Assembly (NCBI RefSeq): GCF_018860975.1 | Contig: NZ_JAHKQI010000005.1 | Coordinates: forward strand, 434,001-498,000 | Direction: 5' to 3' | DNA from: Lentibacter algarum | GTDB taxonomy: Bacteria > Pseudomonadota > Alphaproteobacteria > Rhodobacterales > Rhodobacteraceae | Length of the DNA stretch: 64,000 bases | In this document: positions 46,211-55,277 of the stretch, one piece after another | Layout: each line of letters opens with the position of its first letter | Position numbering within the stretch: position 1 is the first letter of the stretch | Notes under the pieces: model-generated | The model's database searches: none | What the model saw: only the letters and a program-made list of their open reading frames with translations | What the model was told of the DNA's origin: nothing | Program-made: the position numbers and the translations under genes

Positions 46211-47656
46211 ATGAGACGTCTCAGGAATGTAAAGATCGTCGCGACGCTTGGCCCTGCCTCGGATGATTACGCGATGATAAAAGCGCTGCATGAAGCGGGG
46301 GCAGATGTCTTTCGTCTGAACATGAGCCATGGCGGGCATGACGAGATCAGAGAGCGTCACAGGATCATTCGTGAGATCGAGCGCGAGCTTGATAGCCCTA
46401 TCGGAATTCTGGCGGATTTGCAGGGGCCGAAGCTGCGTGTCGGCACCTTTGCCAAGCCGGAAGAAGAGCTCGTTGAGGGGCAGGCGTTCCGTTTTGACCT
46501 CGATGAAACCAAAGGTGACAACACCCGCGTTTGCCTGCCGCACCCCGAGATTTTTAAAGCGCTGGAAGACAATACCACGCTTTTGGTCAACGACGGCAAG
46601 ATCAGGCTGCGGGTGACCAAACACGGAGCCGACTTTGCGGATTGTGTGGTTGTTGCGGGTGGGGCTATTTCCAACCGCAAGGGTGTGAACGTGCCTGACG
46701 TGGTGCTGCCCTTGGCAGCTTTGTCTGACAAAGACCGGGCTGATTTGGAGTTCGTTTGCGGGCTTGGCGTTGACTGGCTGGCGCTGTCGTTTGTGCAGCG
46801 GGCTGCCGACGTTGAGGAGGCGCGGGCGCTGGTGAAGGGGCGTGCAGCAGTGCTTTCCAAGATCGAAAAGCCCTCGGCTGTGACGTCATTTGAGGAGATC
46901 CTGGCAGTGTCTGACGGCATTATGGTAGCGCGTGGCGACCTTGGGGTTGAGCTACCGGTGCAGAACGTGCCGCCCATCCAGAAGCGCCTTGTGCGCCGGT
47001 GCCGAGCTGCCGCCAAGCCAGTGATCGTCGCGACGCAGATGCTTGAAAGCATGGTCGAAAGCCCGATGCCAACGCGGGCTGAAGTCTCCGATGTGGCCAC
47101 AGCGATCTATGAAGGTGCCGATGCGATCATGCTTTCGGCGGAGTCTGCGGCAGGTGATTACCCTGTCGAGGCGGTGCAAACTATGAACAATGTCGCGATT
47201 GAGGTTGAGGATGACCCGACCTACAGAGAGATCATCGAGGCATCGCGTGTCGCCAAGCGCGAAAGTGTTGCTGACGGGATCGTTTCCGCCGCGCGAGAAA
47301 TTGCAGAAACCACTGATATTAAAGCGATTTGTTGCTTCACTCAGTCCGGCACAACTGCGCTTTTGACAGCCCGTGAGCGCCCGCGTGTGCCTATCATTGC
47401 GCTGACAAGCCTGCGGGGGACAGCGCGTAGGCTGGCGCTCAGTTGGGGCACGCATTGCATTATGACAGGCGAGCTCTCGCGCTTTAAGCAAGCGGTTGTC
47501 AACGCGGCCCGTGCGGCACGCGAAGCCGGACATGCAGGGCCTGATGACCAGATCGTTGTGGTGGCGGGTGTGCCCTTCAATGTGCCGGGTTCCACCAACA
47601 TCCTTAGGGTTGCGCCTTGTGATGAACGTTTGATTTTTGCCGCCGATCCGGAGTAA
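46211..47656 (+). CDS. pyk: Pyruvate kinase
   Basis: 481 residues. Converts phosphoenolpyruvate and ADP to pyruvate and ATP at the end of glycolysis. Motifs: KIVATLGPAS, FRLNMSHG, ADLQGPKLRVG, the active-site SKIEKPSAV and the MVARGDLGVELP signature, plus the C-terminal allosteric domain. Divergent from the N-formylglutamate amidohydrolase gene. Start at 46211 matches the conserved N-terminus. Confidence 0.96.
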   Translation: MRRLRNVKIVATLGPASDDYAMIKALHEAGADVFRLNMSHGGHDEIRERHRIIREIERELDSPIGILADLQGPKLRVGTFAKPEEELVEGQAFRFDLDETKGDNTRVCLPHPEIFKALEDNTTLLVNDGKIRLRVTKHGADFADCVVVAGGAISNRKGVNVPDVVLPLAALSDKDRADLEFVCGLGVDWLALSFVQRAADVEEARALVKGRAAVLSKIEKPSAVTSFEEILAVSDGIMVARGDLGVELPVQNVPPIQKRLVRRCRAAAKPVIVATQMLESMVESPMPTRAEVSDVATAIYEGADAIMLSAESAAGDYPVEAVQTMNNVAIEVEDDPTYREIIEASRVAKRESVADGIVSAAREIAETTDIKAICCFTQSGTTALLTARERPRVPIIALTSLRGTARRLALSWGTHCIMTGELSRFKQAVVNAARAAREAGHAGPDDQIVVVAGVPFNVPGSTNILRVAPCDERLIFAADPE

Positions 47657-47691
47657 CATGCCAAAAAAGTTAGCGAGCTTTGGAGCAGCAT

Positions 47692-47916
47692 ATGGATTAT
47701 GATCTTTTCCTCGTGATCGGTTTGATCATTGCCGTGTTCTCGGTGCCTGCGGTCGTCTCTGCTGTTTCTGACAACCGCACACCGCGGGTGGCGGCGATTG
47801 CGCTTATCGCAGGTGGCGCGATGATGGCTTATGCCGTTAGCCAAAACCCGAGCGGATATTCGATCGACAAGATCCCCAATGTGGTGGTCGATGTGATCGC
47901 AAAATATATCAACTAA
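47692..47916 (+). CDS. Small two-helix membrane protein
   Basis: 74 residues with two hydrophobic segments (LFLVIGLIIAVFSVPAVVSAV and VAAIALIAGGAMMAYAV) joined by a charged loop, ending in a short soluble tail. The ATG has a GGAG site six bases upstream. It lies between pyk and rpmI, and its family is not recognised. Probably an inner-membrane protein of unknown role. Confidence 0.7.
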   Translation: MDYDLFLVIGLIIAVFSVPAVVSAVSDNRTPRVAAIALIAGGAMMAYAVSQNPSGYSIDKIPNVVVDVIAKYIN

Positions 47917-48036
47917 TACCCCTTATTTGCCTTGCCAAATTGGGAGATGCGGCCTAAAAGCCCCTTCTCAGAGCGCGACCGGCCGACAGTGGCATGCCGA
48001 GTCGTGCATAGACCGACCCAAACCAAGGAGACGGAA

Positions 48037-48237
48037 ATGCCCAAGATGAAGACCAAATCGAGCTGCAAAAAGCGGTTCAAAGTGACGGCCTCGGGCCGCG
48101 TTAAATCAGCCCAAGCTGGCAAGCAGCACGGCATGATCAAACGTTCAAACAAATTCCTCCGCAATGCACGCGGCACAACCACGCTCAGCGCTCCTGATGA
48201 AAAGATCATCAAGAGCATGATGCCATACGCGCGCTAA
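48037..48237 (+). CDS. rpmI: Ribosomal protein bL35
   Basis: 66 residues, very basic. [20 protein letters not shown] and the [18 protein letters not shown] segment are typical of L35. Component of the large subunit. The following rplT gene is 12 bases downstream. The usual partner infC is not upstream in this window. The 120-base leader may hold L20-responsive control, but I cannot identify a defined structure. Confidence 0.97.
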   Translation: MPKMKTKSSCKKRFKVTASGRVKSAQAGKQHGMIKRSNKFLRNARGTTTLSAPDEKIIKSMMPYAR

Positions 48238-48249
48238 GGAGAGACTGAT

Positions 48250-48615
48250 ATGCCAAGAACCAAAGGCGGAACCACGACGCACGCACGTCACAAGAAGGTC
48301 ATCAAGGCCGCAAAAGGCTATTATGGCCGTCGCAAGAATACCTTCAAGGTCGCGCGTCAGGCAGTTGATAAAGCCAACCAATACGCAACCCGTGACCGCA
48401 AAAATCGCAAGCGCAATTTCCGCGCGCTTTGGATCCAACGGATCAACGCGGCTGTGCGCTCACATGACGAAGCGCTGACATACTCACGCTTTATCAATGG
48501 CTTGAACCTCGCTGGTATCGAAGTTGACCGCAAAGTTCTCGCTGATCTGGCCGTTCACGAGCCGGAAGCGTTTGGTGCGATTGTTGCACAAGCACAGAAT
48601 GCTTTGGCTGCTTAA
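48250..48615 (+). CDS. rplT: Ribosomal protein bL20
   Basis: 121 residues. [40 protein letters not shown] and [12 protein letters not shown]-like segments (here [12 protein letters not shown]) are diagnostic. Binds 23S rRNA early in large-subunit assembly and is an autogenous regulator in several bacteria. In operon with rpmI and followed by a strong terminator at 48640. Confidence 0.97.
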   Translation: MPRTKGGTTTHARHKKVIKAAKGYYGRRKNTFKVARQAVDKANQYATRDRKNRKRNFRALWIQRINAAVRSHDEALTYSRFINGLNLAGIEVDRKVLADLAVHEPEAFGAIVAQAQNALAA

Positions 48616-48639
48616 GCCGAACTTCTGATAGTTTTGAAG

Positions 48640-48667
48640 CGCCGCTGGAGAGATCCGGCGGCGTTTT
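48640..48667 (+). terminator. Intrinsic terminator after rplT
   Basis: A 9-bp stem (CGCCGCTGG with CCGGCGGCG, one G-U pair) with a 6-base AGAGAT loop, followed by TTTTGCTTTTG. Placed 24 bases after the rplT stop. Confidence 0.85.
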
Positions 48668-48792
48668 GCTTTTGTAGCTCATGTTTCGCTCTTATCTATA
48701 TGGCGCAAACATGATTTTTGCGGCCAAAGCCTAACAAGGCCTTACCGCTGCGTTCAGGTAGGTTAACACGGCAAGCTGCGAGCCACTTGCAT

Positions 48793-48848
48793 GTGACTTG
48801 CGTGCATACCGCAGTGCATACGACAGTGCATAATGCGTGCTGACAGTT
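48793..48848 (-). repeat. Dispersed 56-bp repeat, copy 2 (inverted)
   Basis: Reverse complement of 40176-40231 with three mismatches in 56. Like copy 1 it lies in an intergenic gap beside a strong hairpin, here 48851-48889. On the reverse strand both copies also begin 51 bases downstream of a GCGCGCT, although the sequence between is not conserved. Confidence 0.85.
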
Positions 48849-48850
48849 TT

Positions 48851-48889
48851 GCGCGCTGCGTTAAGGCAAATTAACTTAACGCAGCGCGC
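48851..48889. terminator. Perfect 15-bp inverted repeat, probable terminator of the small secreted-protein gene
   Basis: Arms GCGCGCTGCGTTAAG and CTTAACGCAGCGCGC are exactly complementary, with a 9-base AT-rich loop. It lies 13 bases beyond the stop of the minus-strand gene at 48903. On the minus strand it is followed by CAAAACTGTC rather than a U-tract, so termination may be weak, or the structure may have another role linked to the adjacent repeat. Confidence 0.6.
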
Positions 48890-48902
48890 GGTGTTCGACG
48901 CT

Positions 48903-49124
48903 TCAGAGCATATTTTTGCAGCGCGTGCCGCCATAGGGGCGCTTGAGGTGTGTCGGATTGCCGACCAGAACCCACGAAGGCGCGTAGCCCGGCGCATGCA
49001 CGCGCGAGTAGGTGCAACCATCGGCGGTTGTCATCCATTGATCGCGGCTTTGGGCGTTGGCGGCAGGTGCTGTCAGTGACAGAGCAAGGGCCGCTGCGGG
49101 GACAATCTTTAGAAGCGTGTTCAT
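48903..49124 (-). CDS. Small secreted protein with two cysteines
   Basis: 73 residues. A signal peptide ([19 protein letters not shown], cleavage near ANAQS) and a mature part of about 45 residues, [20 protein letters not shown] to TRCKNML, with two Cys that could form a disulfide. AAGGAT ribosome-binding site. A family of small alphaproteobacterial periplasmic proteins is likely, but the function is unknown. Confidence 0.75.
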   Translation of the reverse strand: MNTLLKIVPAAALALSLTAPAANAQSRDQWMTTADGCTYSRVHAPGYAPSWVLVGNPTHLKRPYGGTRCKNML

Positions 49125-49340
49125 GGTGTTGATCCTTTTGCTAAGTTGGTTTGCTGGTCGTTCTGCATTCAACATCAGCAAGCCGCGCGGCAAGCGCTTG
49201 GCCCGATTGCGGCCAAAGAGCGTCGTTTCACTTCGATTTGCAGCAAATTCGCTTGGATAACTGACGCGAGCGCCTCGCGTGGCTTGCGAAAACACTGCCA
49301 GCAGGGTAACCCGATTTGGAACGCCAAATGGGTGAATGAC

Positions 49341-50414
49341 ATGGACGATCTGAGAGACAAATATATCGCTGCGATCGCGGCTGCGACGGACGAAGCCACG
49401 CTGGAAGACTTGCGCGTGCAGGCTGTCGGCAAAAAGGGTGAAGTCAGCTTGCAGATGCGCGAGCTTGGCAAGATGACACCGGAAGAGCGGCAGGTTGCCG
49501 GGCCAAAGCTGAATGCGCTCAAAGACGAGATCAACTCGGCCCTAGGCGCCAAGAAAGCCGGCCTCGAAGATGCGGCGCTTGATGAGCGTCTGCGCGGAGA
49601 GTGGCTTGATGTGACCTTGCCAAGCCGTTTGCGCGGGCAGGGCACTGTGCATCCGATTTCGCAGGTGACAGAGGAAGTCACGGCGATCTTTGCCGACATG
49701 GGCTTTGGCGTGGCTGAAGGGCCGCGGATTGATACTGACTGGTATAATTTCGACGCTTTGAACATTCCGTCACATCACCCTGCGCGCGCCGAGATGGACA
49801 CATTTTACATGCACCGCGACGAGGGCGACAACCGCCCGCCGCATGTGCTGCGCACACACACCAGCCCCGTGCAGATCCGCACGATGGAAGCCGAAGGCGC
49901 GCCGCTGCGCATCATCTGCCCCGGTGGTGTTTACCGTGCTGACTATGACCAGACGCACACGCCGATGTTCCACCAAGTCGAGGGGCTGGCGATTGATAAA
50001 GACATCTCGATGGCCAACCTCAAGTGGGTGCTGGAAGAGTTCTTCTCGGCCTTCTTTGAAGTTGAAGGCATCAAGACGCGGTTCCGCTCGTCGCACTTCC
50101 CGTTCACCGAACCGGGCGCTGAAGTTGATATCCAGTGCTCGTGGGTCGACGGGCAGCTGCGCATCGGCGAGGGCGACGGCTGGATGGAAGTTCTTGGCTC
50201 GGGCATGGTGCACCCTAAGGTGCTGCAAGCTGGCGGGATCGACCCTGACCAGTGGCAAGGCTTCGCCTTCGGCATGGGCATCGACCGGATTGCTATGTTG
50301 AAATACGGCATCCCCGACCTGCGCGCCTTCTTTGACTCAGACCTGCGCTGGCTGCGCCATTACGGGTTTGCAAGCCTTGATGTGCCGACGTTGCATGGGG
50401 GGTTGTCGCGGTGA
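49341..50414 (+). CDS. pheS: Phenylalanine-tRNA ligase alpha subunit
   Basis: 357 residues, class II synthetase. Forms the alpha2-beta2 enzyme with PheT, charging tRNA-Phe. N-terminal coiled coil (about 1-90), then motif 2 in [33 protein letters not shown] and motif 3 [18 protein letters not shown]. The start [11 protein letters not shown] at 49341 matches the family; the frame is open further upstream but without conservation. It overlaps the next small gene by four bases (GTGA). Confidence 0.96.
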   Translation: MDDLRDKYIAAIAAATDEATLEDLRVQAVGKKGEVSLQMRELGKMTPEERQVAGPKLNALKDEINSALGAKKAGLEDAALDERLRGEWLDVTLPSRLRGQGTVHPISQVTEEVTAIFADMGFGVAEGPRIDTDWYNFDALNIPSHHPARAEMDTFYMHRDEGDNRPPHVLRTHTSPVQIRTMEAEGAPLRIICPGGVYRADYDQTHTPMFHQVEGLAIDKDISMANLKWVLEEFFSAFFEVEGIKTRFRSSHFPFTEPGAEVDIQCSWVDGQLRIGEGDGWMEVLGSGMVHPKVLQAGGIDPDQWQGFAFGMGIDRIAMLKYGIPDLRAFFDSDLRWLRHYGFASLDVPTLHGGLSR

Positions 50415-50761
50415 AAACGGCTTTGTTTAATTTCTTGGCTAAGAAAGCAGGCTTCAAATGGAAGCCGCAAGAGAAGCTTTGGTCTAGAGAAAAAGTAGCG
50501 GGCGTAAGCCTAGGTTCCGCAGGTGCTATGACAATTCTGGGACAAGTTTTCGGGATATCGGCAGTCGCTCACAGTTCAGGTGCTATGATTTTGACTGGCT
50601 CCGCTGGTTACATTTCAGGAACCTTCATTGCGGGGACGCTTGTCTGGCTCATCTGGCCTTTGCTTATCGTTGTTGGACTTGGCGCGCTGTTTTGGAAGCG
50701 AGTTGTTGCTGCTTTCGATTGGGCTATTGAGCGCATCTATTTTTGGAGAAACGCCAAATGA
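50411..50761 (+). CDS. Membrane protein between pheS and pheT
   Basis: 116 residues starting at GTG. A basic N-terminus ([17 protein letters not shown]) precedes two or three hydrophobic segments ([57 protein letters not shown]) and a short basic tail. It overlaps pheS and pheT by four bases each, so all three are translationally coupled. I do not recognise the family. No link to tRNA charging is known. Confidence 0.75.
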   Translation: MKTALFNFLAKKAGFKWKPQEKLWSREKVAGVSLGSAGAMTILGQVFGISAVAHSSGAMILTGSAGYISGTFIAGTLVWLIWPLLIVVGLGALFWKRVVAAFDWAIERIYFWRNAK

Positions 50762-53157
50762 AATTCACACTCTCTTGGCTGAAAACCCATCTCGATACGC
50801 AAGCCAGCGTTGACGAGATTTGCGAGACGCTCACTGACCTTGGGCTTGAGGTTGAGGAGGTGGTTAACCCCGCCGACCGTCTTAAGAGCTTTACCCTTGG
50901 CAAAGTCACCCACGCCGAGCAGCACCCTGATGCTGACCGTTTGCGCGTTTGCACTGTGCAGACCGATGAAGGCAGCAAGCAGATCGTTTGTGGGGCGCCG
51001 AATGCGCGCACGGGGATCACCATTGTGCTGTGCAAACCGGGCGACTATGTGCCGGGGATTGATACGACTTTGAGCGTTGGCAAAATCCGCGGTGTTGAGA
51101 GCCACGGGATGATGGCGTCTGAGCGCGAGCTTGAGTTGTCGGACGAGCATGACGGGATTATCGAGCTGCCCAGTGGTGAGATCGGTGACAAGTTTGTTGA
51201 CTGGCTGGCGGTGAACGCACCTGAGAAGGTTGATCCGGTGATCGAGATCGCGATTACCCCGAACCGCCCTGATGCGCTGGGCATTCGCGGCATTGCGCTT
51301 GACTTGGCGGCGCGTGGTTTGGGCACGCTCAAGCCTGTTGAAACGCCGACGATTGAGGGCAGCTTTGCCTCGCCGATCAAAGTGACGATTGACGAAGACA
51401 CACGCGAGGACGGGTGTTTTGTTTTCGCTGGGCGGTTGATCAAAGGGGTGAGCAACGGGCCGAGCCCCGAGTGGCTCCAGCAGCGCTTGAAGGCGATTGG
51501 CTTGCGCCCGATCTCGAAGTTGGTCGATGTGACGAACTTCTTCACCTACGACAGAAACCGCCCGCTGCACGTGTTTGACGCGGGTAAGGTGCAGGGCGAT
51601 TTGCGGGTGCACCGCGCGAAAGCTGGCGACAAGATCGTGGGCTTGGATGAGAAGGAATACACCCTCTCTGACGGGCAAGTTGTGATCTCGGATGACAAGG
51701 GTGTCGAGAGCATTGCCGGTATCATGGGCGGGCTGGAGACAGGCTGCACCGAGGCCACGACTGATGTGTTCCTTGAGGCGGCTTACTGGGATCATATCCA
51801 GATCGCGATGACGGGGCGTGCGCTCAAGATCAACTCGGATGCACGCTACCGCAACGAGCGCGGGATTGACCCTGCTTACAACATGCAGGCGATGGAAGAT
51901 GCGACTGCGATGATTTTGGAGCTGTGCGGGGGCGAGGCCTCTGAAGTGGTTGTCGCGGGGGAAGTTCCGGACGTGAGCCGCGCTTATAAGCTTGATGCGG
52001 CGCGGGTGCAGAGCCTTGTTGGCATGGACATTCCTGAAGCCGAGCAACGGCGCACGCTTACGGCGCTGGGCTTTGTGCTTGAGGGCAATATGGCGCAGGT
52101 TCCGAGCTGGCGGCCTGACGTGCAGGGCGAGGCCGACTTGGTTGAGGAAGTGGCGCGGATTGCCTCGTTGACCAAGCTGGTTGGCAAACCGCTGAAGCGT
52201 GTTCAAGACGGTGTGCCGAAGGCGATTTTGCTGCCGCTACAAAAGCGCGAGCAAGCGGCGCGGCGCATGGCGGCGAGCTTGGGCTACAACGAATGCGTGA
52301 CTTACTCGTTCGTTGACCAAAAGAGCGCGGCGCTGTTTGGCGGCGGAAATGACGCGACGATGCTGGCAAACCCTATTAGCTCGGAAATGAGCCATATGCG
52401 GCCTGACTTGCTGGTTGGCTTGCTACAGGCAGCGGCGCGCAACCAAGCGCGTGGCTTTGCTGACCTCGCATTGTTTGAGGTTGGGCCAGTTTTCAGCGGC
52501 GGTGAGCCGGGTGAGCAGGCGTTGCAAGTCAGTGGTTTGTTGGTTGGCAAGACCGGCCCGAAAGATGTGCTGGGCGAGAGCCGCAACGTTGACCTGTTTG
52601 ACGCCAAGGCTGATGCCGAGGCTGTGCTGGCTGCCATCGGCGCGCCGACACGTGTGCAAGTGCTGCGCGACGGGCCGGTTTGGTTTCACCCTGGTCGGCA
52701 CGGGCGCATTTGCCTTGGGCCGAAGAAGGTGCTTGGCATCTTTGGCGAGTTACACCCGAAAGTGCTCAAGGAGATGGGCGTGAAGGGGCCGGCTGTTGCC
52801 TTTACGATCTGGCCAGAAGAAGTGCCAGCAGCGCGCAAAAAGAACACCACGCAGCCAGCGCTTAAAGCGAGTGATTTGCAAGCTGTCGAGCGCGACTTTG
52901 CCTTTGTTGTTGGCACAGATGTAGAAGCGCTGACGCTGGTGAACGCCGCGGCGGGAGCTGACAAGGCGCTGATCGACGATGTGCGGGTGTTTGACGAATT
53001 CATCGGCGGCTCGCTTGGTGAGGGCAAGAAGTCACTCGCGATCACGGTGCGTTTGCAACCCGTCGGCGCGACGCTCAAGGACGAAGACATCGAGGCGGTT
53101 TCAGCCAAGATTGTCGAGAAGGTGAGCAAGGCCACCGGCGGCGAGCTACGCAGCTAA
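50758..53157 (+). CDS. pheT: Phenylalanine-tRNA ligase beta subunit
   Basis: 799 residues. An N-terminal EMAP-type tRNA-binding domain (about 40-150; KSFTLGKVTHAEQHPDADRL), B3/B4 editing domain, B5 domain, catalytic-like core (MAASLGYNECVTYSFVD) and C-terminal anticodon-binding FDX-ACB domain (LQAVERDFAFVVGTDV) are in the usual order. The ATG has GGAG upstream and overlaps the preceding membrane gene. Its stop is one base from the stop of the convergent LysR gene. Confidence 0.96.
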   Translation: MKFTLSWLKTHLDTQASVDEICETLTDLGLEVEEVVNPADRLKSFTLGKVTHAEQHPDADRLRVCTVQTDEGSKQIVCGAPNARTGITIVLCKPGDYVPGIDTTLSVGKIRGVESHGMMASERELELSDEHDGIIELPSGEIGDKFVDWLAVNAPEKVDPVIEIAITPNRPDALGIRGIALDLAARGLGTLKPVETPTIEGSFASPIKVTIDEDTREDGCFVFAGRLIKGVSNGPSPEWLQQRLKAIGLRPISKLVDVTNFFTYDRNRPLHVFDAGKVQGDLRVHRAKAGDKIVGLDEKEYTLSDGQVVISDDKGVESIAGIMGGLETGCTEATTDVFLEAAYWDHIQIAMTGRALKINSDARYRNERGIDPAYNMQAMEDATAMILELCGGEASEVVVAGEVPDVSRAYKLDAARVQSLVGMDIPEAEQRRTLTALGFVLEGNMAQVPSWRPDVQGEADLVEEVARIASLTKLVGKPLKRVQDGVPKAILLPLQKREQAARRMAASLGYNECVTYSFVDQKSAALFGGGNDATMLANPISSEMSHMRPDLLVGLLQAAARNQARGFADLALFEVGPVFSGGEPGEQALQVSGLLVGKTGPKDVLGESRNVDLFDAKADAEAVLAAIGAPTRVQVLRDGPVWFHPGRHGRICLGPKKVLGIFGELHPKVLKEMGVKGPAVAFTIWPEEVPAARKKNTTQPALKASDLQAVERDFAFVVGTDVEALTLVNAAAGADKALIDDVRVFDEFIGGSLGEGKKSLAITVRLQPVGATLKDEDIEAVSAKIVEKVSKATGGELRS

Positions 53158-53158
53158 G

Positions 53159-54055
53159 TCAGGCTTGATCAGCTGAGATTGCCTCGGCCAGAATATCATA
53201 CACCAGCCTGATCCTCGGGCTGGTGTGTATCTCGCGGTGACTAACCAGCCAGTAGGGGAAGGTCACTTCAAGGACTGACGGGAGGAGCGCTTCGACTTGC
53301 GGCGTTGTTTTCGCGACGCTGGCATCCATCGGGCTGACACCGAGGCCAGCTTTGGTCATCTCCCAGGTGACCGTCCCGTTTTCTGATGAAGCACGAAAAT
53401 GCTCGGGGCTGAGCGGCACACCCATGCCAGCCATGTAGTCAACCATCTGATCGATGTTGCCGAGCGCGAGCCAGTCGAGCTTGGTGAGGTCATTGACGGA
53501 TTGCGGCCTGCCGGTACGATCAAGCATTTCTGTGGAGGCGTAGAAGTAGCCCTTTGCCTCACAGATCAGTCTTGCGACAAGTTCGGGCTGCTCGGGGCGC
53601 ACATGGCGCACGGCGATATCGGCCTCTCGTGTCATCAGATTGGAGATGTCGTTTGAGGCAATGATCTCAACGCTGATCAGGGGGGCGACCTTGCGAACTG
53701 TTGCGATGACCGAGGGCATGAGATGCGCTGAGACGATATCGCTCGCGGTGATGCGGATATGACCTGATAGGTCAGAGCGTTGGCCGCTGGCAGTCAGCGC
53801 GACACGCTCGGCAGCCTCGCCCATAACGCGGGTATGCGCGCAAAGTTCCTCACCAGCTTCTGTTATCGAGAGGCGTTTGCCGTGGCGCTCAAACAGAAGC
53901 AAGCCGAGCTGCTCTTCAAGTGCGGCGACTTGGCGGCTGAGCGTTGGTTGCGTAAGACCAAGCCGGCGCGCAGCCGCAGAGAAAGAGCCTGTTTCGGCTG
54001 TCGCTAGAAAAGCGTGGAGCAAGCCCCAATCAGGTGAGTTTGGTGGGTTTTTCAT
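53159..54055 (-). CDS. LysR-family transcriptional regulator
   Basis: 298 residues. Winged helix at about 10-65 (FLATAETGSFSAAARRLGLT, QPTLSRQVAALEEQLG), followed by a periplasmic-binding-like effector domain. The start at 54055 gives the standard N-terminus; 84 bases separate it from the divergent methyltransferase gene, its likely target. A 9-bp hairpin (ACACCAGCC/GGCTGGTGT, 53200-53226) lies near its 3' end and may also act on pheT transcripts. Confidence 0.9.
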   Translation of the reverse strand: MKNPPNSPDWGLLHAFLATAETGSFSAAARRLGLTQPTLSRQVAALEEQLGLLLFERHGKRLSITEAGEELCAHTRVMGEAAERVALTASGQRSDLSGHIRITASDIVSAHLMPSVIATVRKVAPLISVEIIASNDISNLMTREADIAVRHVRPEQPELVARLICEAKGYFYASTEMLDRTGRPQSVNDLTKLDWLALGNIDQMVDYMAGMGVPLSPEHFRASSENGTVTWEMTKAGLGVSPMDASVAKTTPQVEALLPSVLEVTFPYWLVSHREIHTSPRIRLVYDILAEAISADQA

Positions 54056-54139
54056 GCATATTTGTATAAGCAAGCAACGAATTTCGTCAATTCCACTTTT
54101 TGCCATACACAAATAGGGTGCACGCAAAGGAGATTGATC

Positions 54140-54769
54140 ATGGTCGATGCAGCAACATTCTGGGATAAAGTCGCGCCGAAATACGCGCAAAGCAAAATCA
54201 GCGATATGGAGGCGTATGAGTATACGTTGGAGCGCACGCGAAGTTACTTAAAGCCTACAGATCGGGTGCTGGAGCTTGGCTGCGGCACGGGCTCGACTGC
54301 GCTCTTGCTCGCACCGGGCGTGAAGCAGGTTGTTGGCACTGACATCGCTCAGGGGATGATCGAGATTGCGCGGAGTAAGCCGCAAGAGAAAAGCAATGCA
54401 GACTTCAGGGTGCTTGGAATCGAAGACGCTGTGGCGCTGCGAGAGCCGTTTGATGTTGTCGCGGGCTTCAACTTGTTTCACCTCGTGCCAAACCCGCAAG
54501 CTTTGTTTGCTGACATTTACGAAATGCTGCCGGAGGGCGGGTTGTTTGTCAGTAAAACGCCGTGTTTGGCCGACAAGGCCTTTGGCTGGAAGCGCTTTCC
54601 CATAATGGCGGCACTGCCTGTGATGCAACTTTTGGGCAAAGCCCCTAGGCCCGTGTCGATGTTCAAGATCGCCGATATTGACCGGATGATTCTGGAGGCC
54701 GGTTTCGAGATTGTGGAATCAGGCAGTTTCCCGTCGATCTCTCGCTATATCGTTGCGCGGCGAAGCTAG
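54140..54769 (+). CDS. Class I SAM-dependent methyltransferase
   Basis: 209 residues. Motif I VLELGCGTGS, acidic loop GTDIAQGM, and the later NLFHLVPNPQALFAD and LPEGGLFVSKTP segments are those of small-molecule (Methyltransf_11/25) enzymes. Substrate unknown. AAAGGAG ribosome-binding site. Divergent from the LysR gene, which may control it. Confidence 0.88.
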   Translation: MVDAATFWDKVAPKYAQSKISDMEAYEYTLERTRSYLKPTDRVLELGCGTGSTALLLAPGVKQVVGTDIAQGMIEIARSKPQEKSNADFRVLGIEDAVALREPFDVVAGFNLFHLVPNPQALFADIYEMLPEGGLFVSKTPCLADKAFGWKRFPIMAALPVMQLLGKAPRPVSMFKIADIDRMILEAGFEIVESGSFPSISRYIVARRS

Positions 54770-54820
54770 ACGCGCGGGATGACTGTGGTAGGTAACGTGC
54801 GACGCATAGAGGAGGGCACG

Positions 54821-55267
54821 ATGCTGAAGGTTTATCTTTCGGGTGAAATACACACGGACTGGCGCGAGCAGATTGTCGCGGCTTGTGAGGGGCTCGATGT
54901 CGAGTTTTCAGCGCCGGTGACAGACCACGCTGCTTCTGACGACTGCGGTGTTGCGATCTTGGGAGCGGAGGCTGACAAGTTCTGGCACGACAACAAGGGT
55001 GCGAAAGTGAACGCCATTCGCACACGTCGGGCGATTGCCGCAGCTGACGTTGTGGTGGTTCGGTTTGGCGAGAAATACAAGCAGTGGAACGCGGCATTTG
55101 ACGCGGGGTATGCGAGCGCGCTTGGCAAGAGCTTGATCATTTTGCAGCAGGCCGAGCACGACCACGCTTTGAAAGAAGTTGACGCAGCGGCGCTTGCCGT
55201 GGCGCGAGAACCTGCACAAGTAGCGCAGGTTTTGCGTTATGTTTTGCAGGGTGAGTTGCCGAGCTAA
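54821..55267 (+). CDS. YtoQ family protein
   Basis: 148 residues. VYLSGEIHTDWREQIV at the N-terminus, APVTDHAASDDCG and VVVRFGEKYKQWNAAFDAGY are the conserved blocks of YtoQ, a family related to nucleoside deoxyribosyltransferase-like proteins; biochemical role unknown. GAGGAGGG site before the ATG. Ten bases upstream of the epimerase gene, likely the same operon. Confidence 0.85.
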   Translation: MLKVYLSGEIHTDWREQIVAACEGLDVEFSAPVTDHAASDDCGVAILGAEADKFWHDNKGAKVNAIRTRRAIAAADVVVVRFGEKYKQWNAAFDAGYASALGKSLIILQQAEHDHALKEVDAAALAVAREPAQVAQVLRYVLQGELPS

Positions 55268-55277
55268 TGGAGCCAAC

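Noticed and set aside
40176-48848. CRISPR array or tRNA-like element formed by the 56-bp repeat
   Set aside because: Only two copies in opposite orientation and 8.6 kb apart, with no regular spacers and no cloverleaf.
48616-49340. T-box or attenuator leader for pheS
   Set aside because: T-box leaders are not expected in alphaproteobacteria; no tRNA-matching motif or short Phe-rich leader peptide was found.
50737-52206. 489-codon open frame antisense to pheT
   Set aside because: It lies wholly opposite a well-supported gene; high-GC third positions keep the complement open. No motif or ribosome-binding site.
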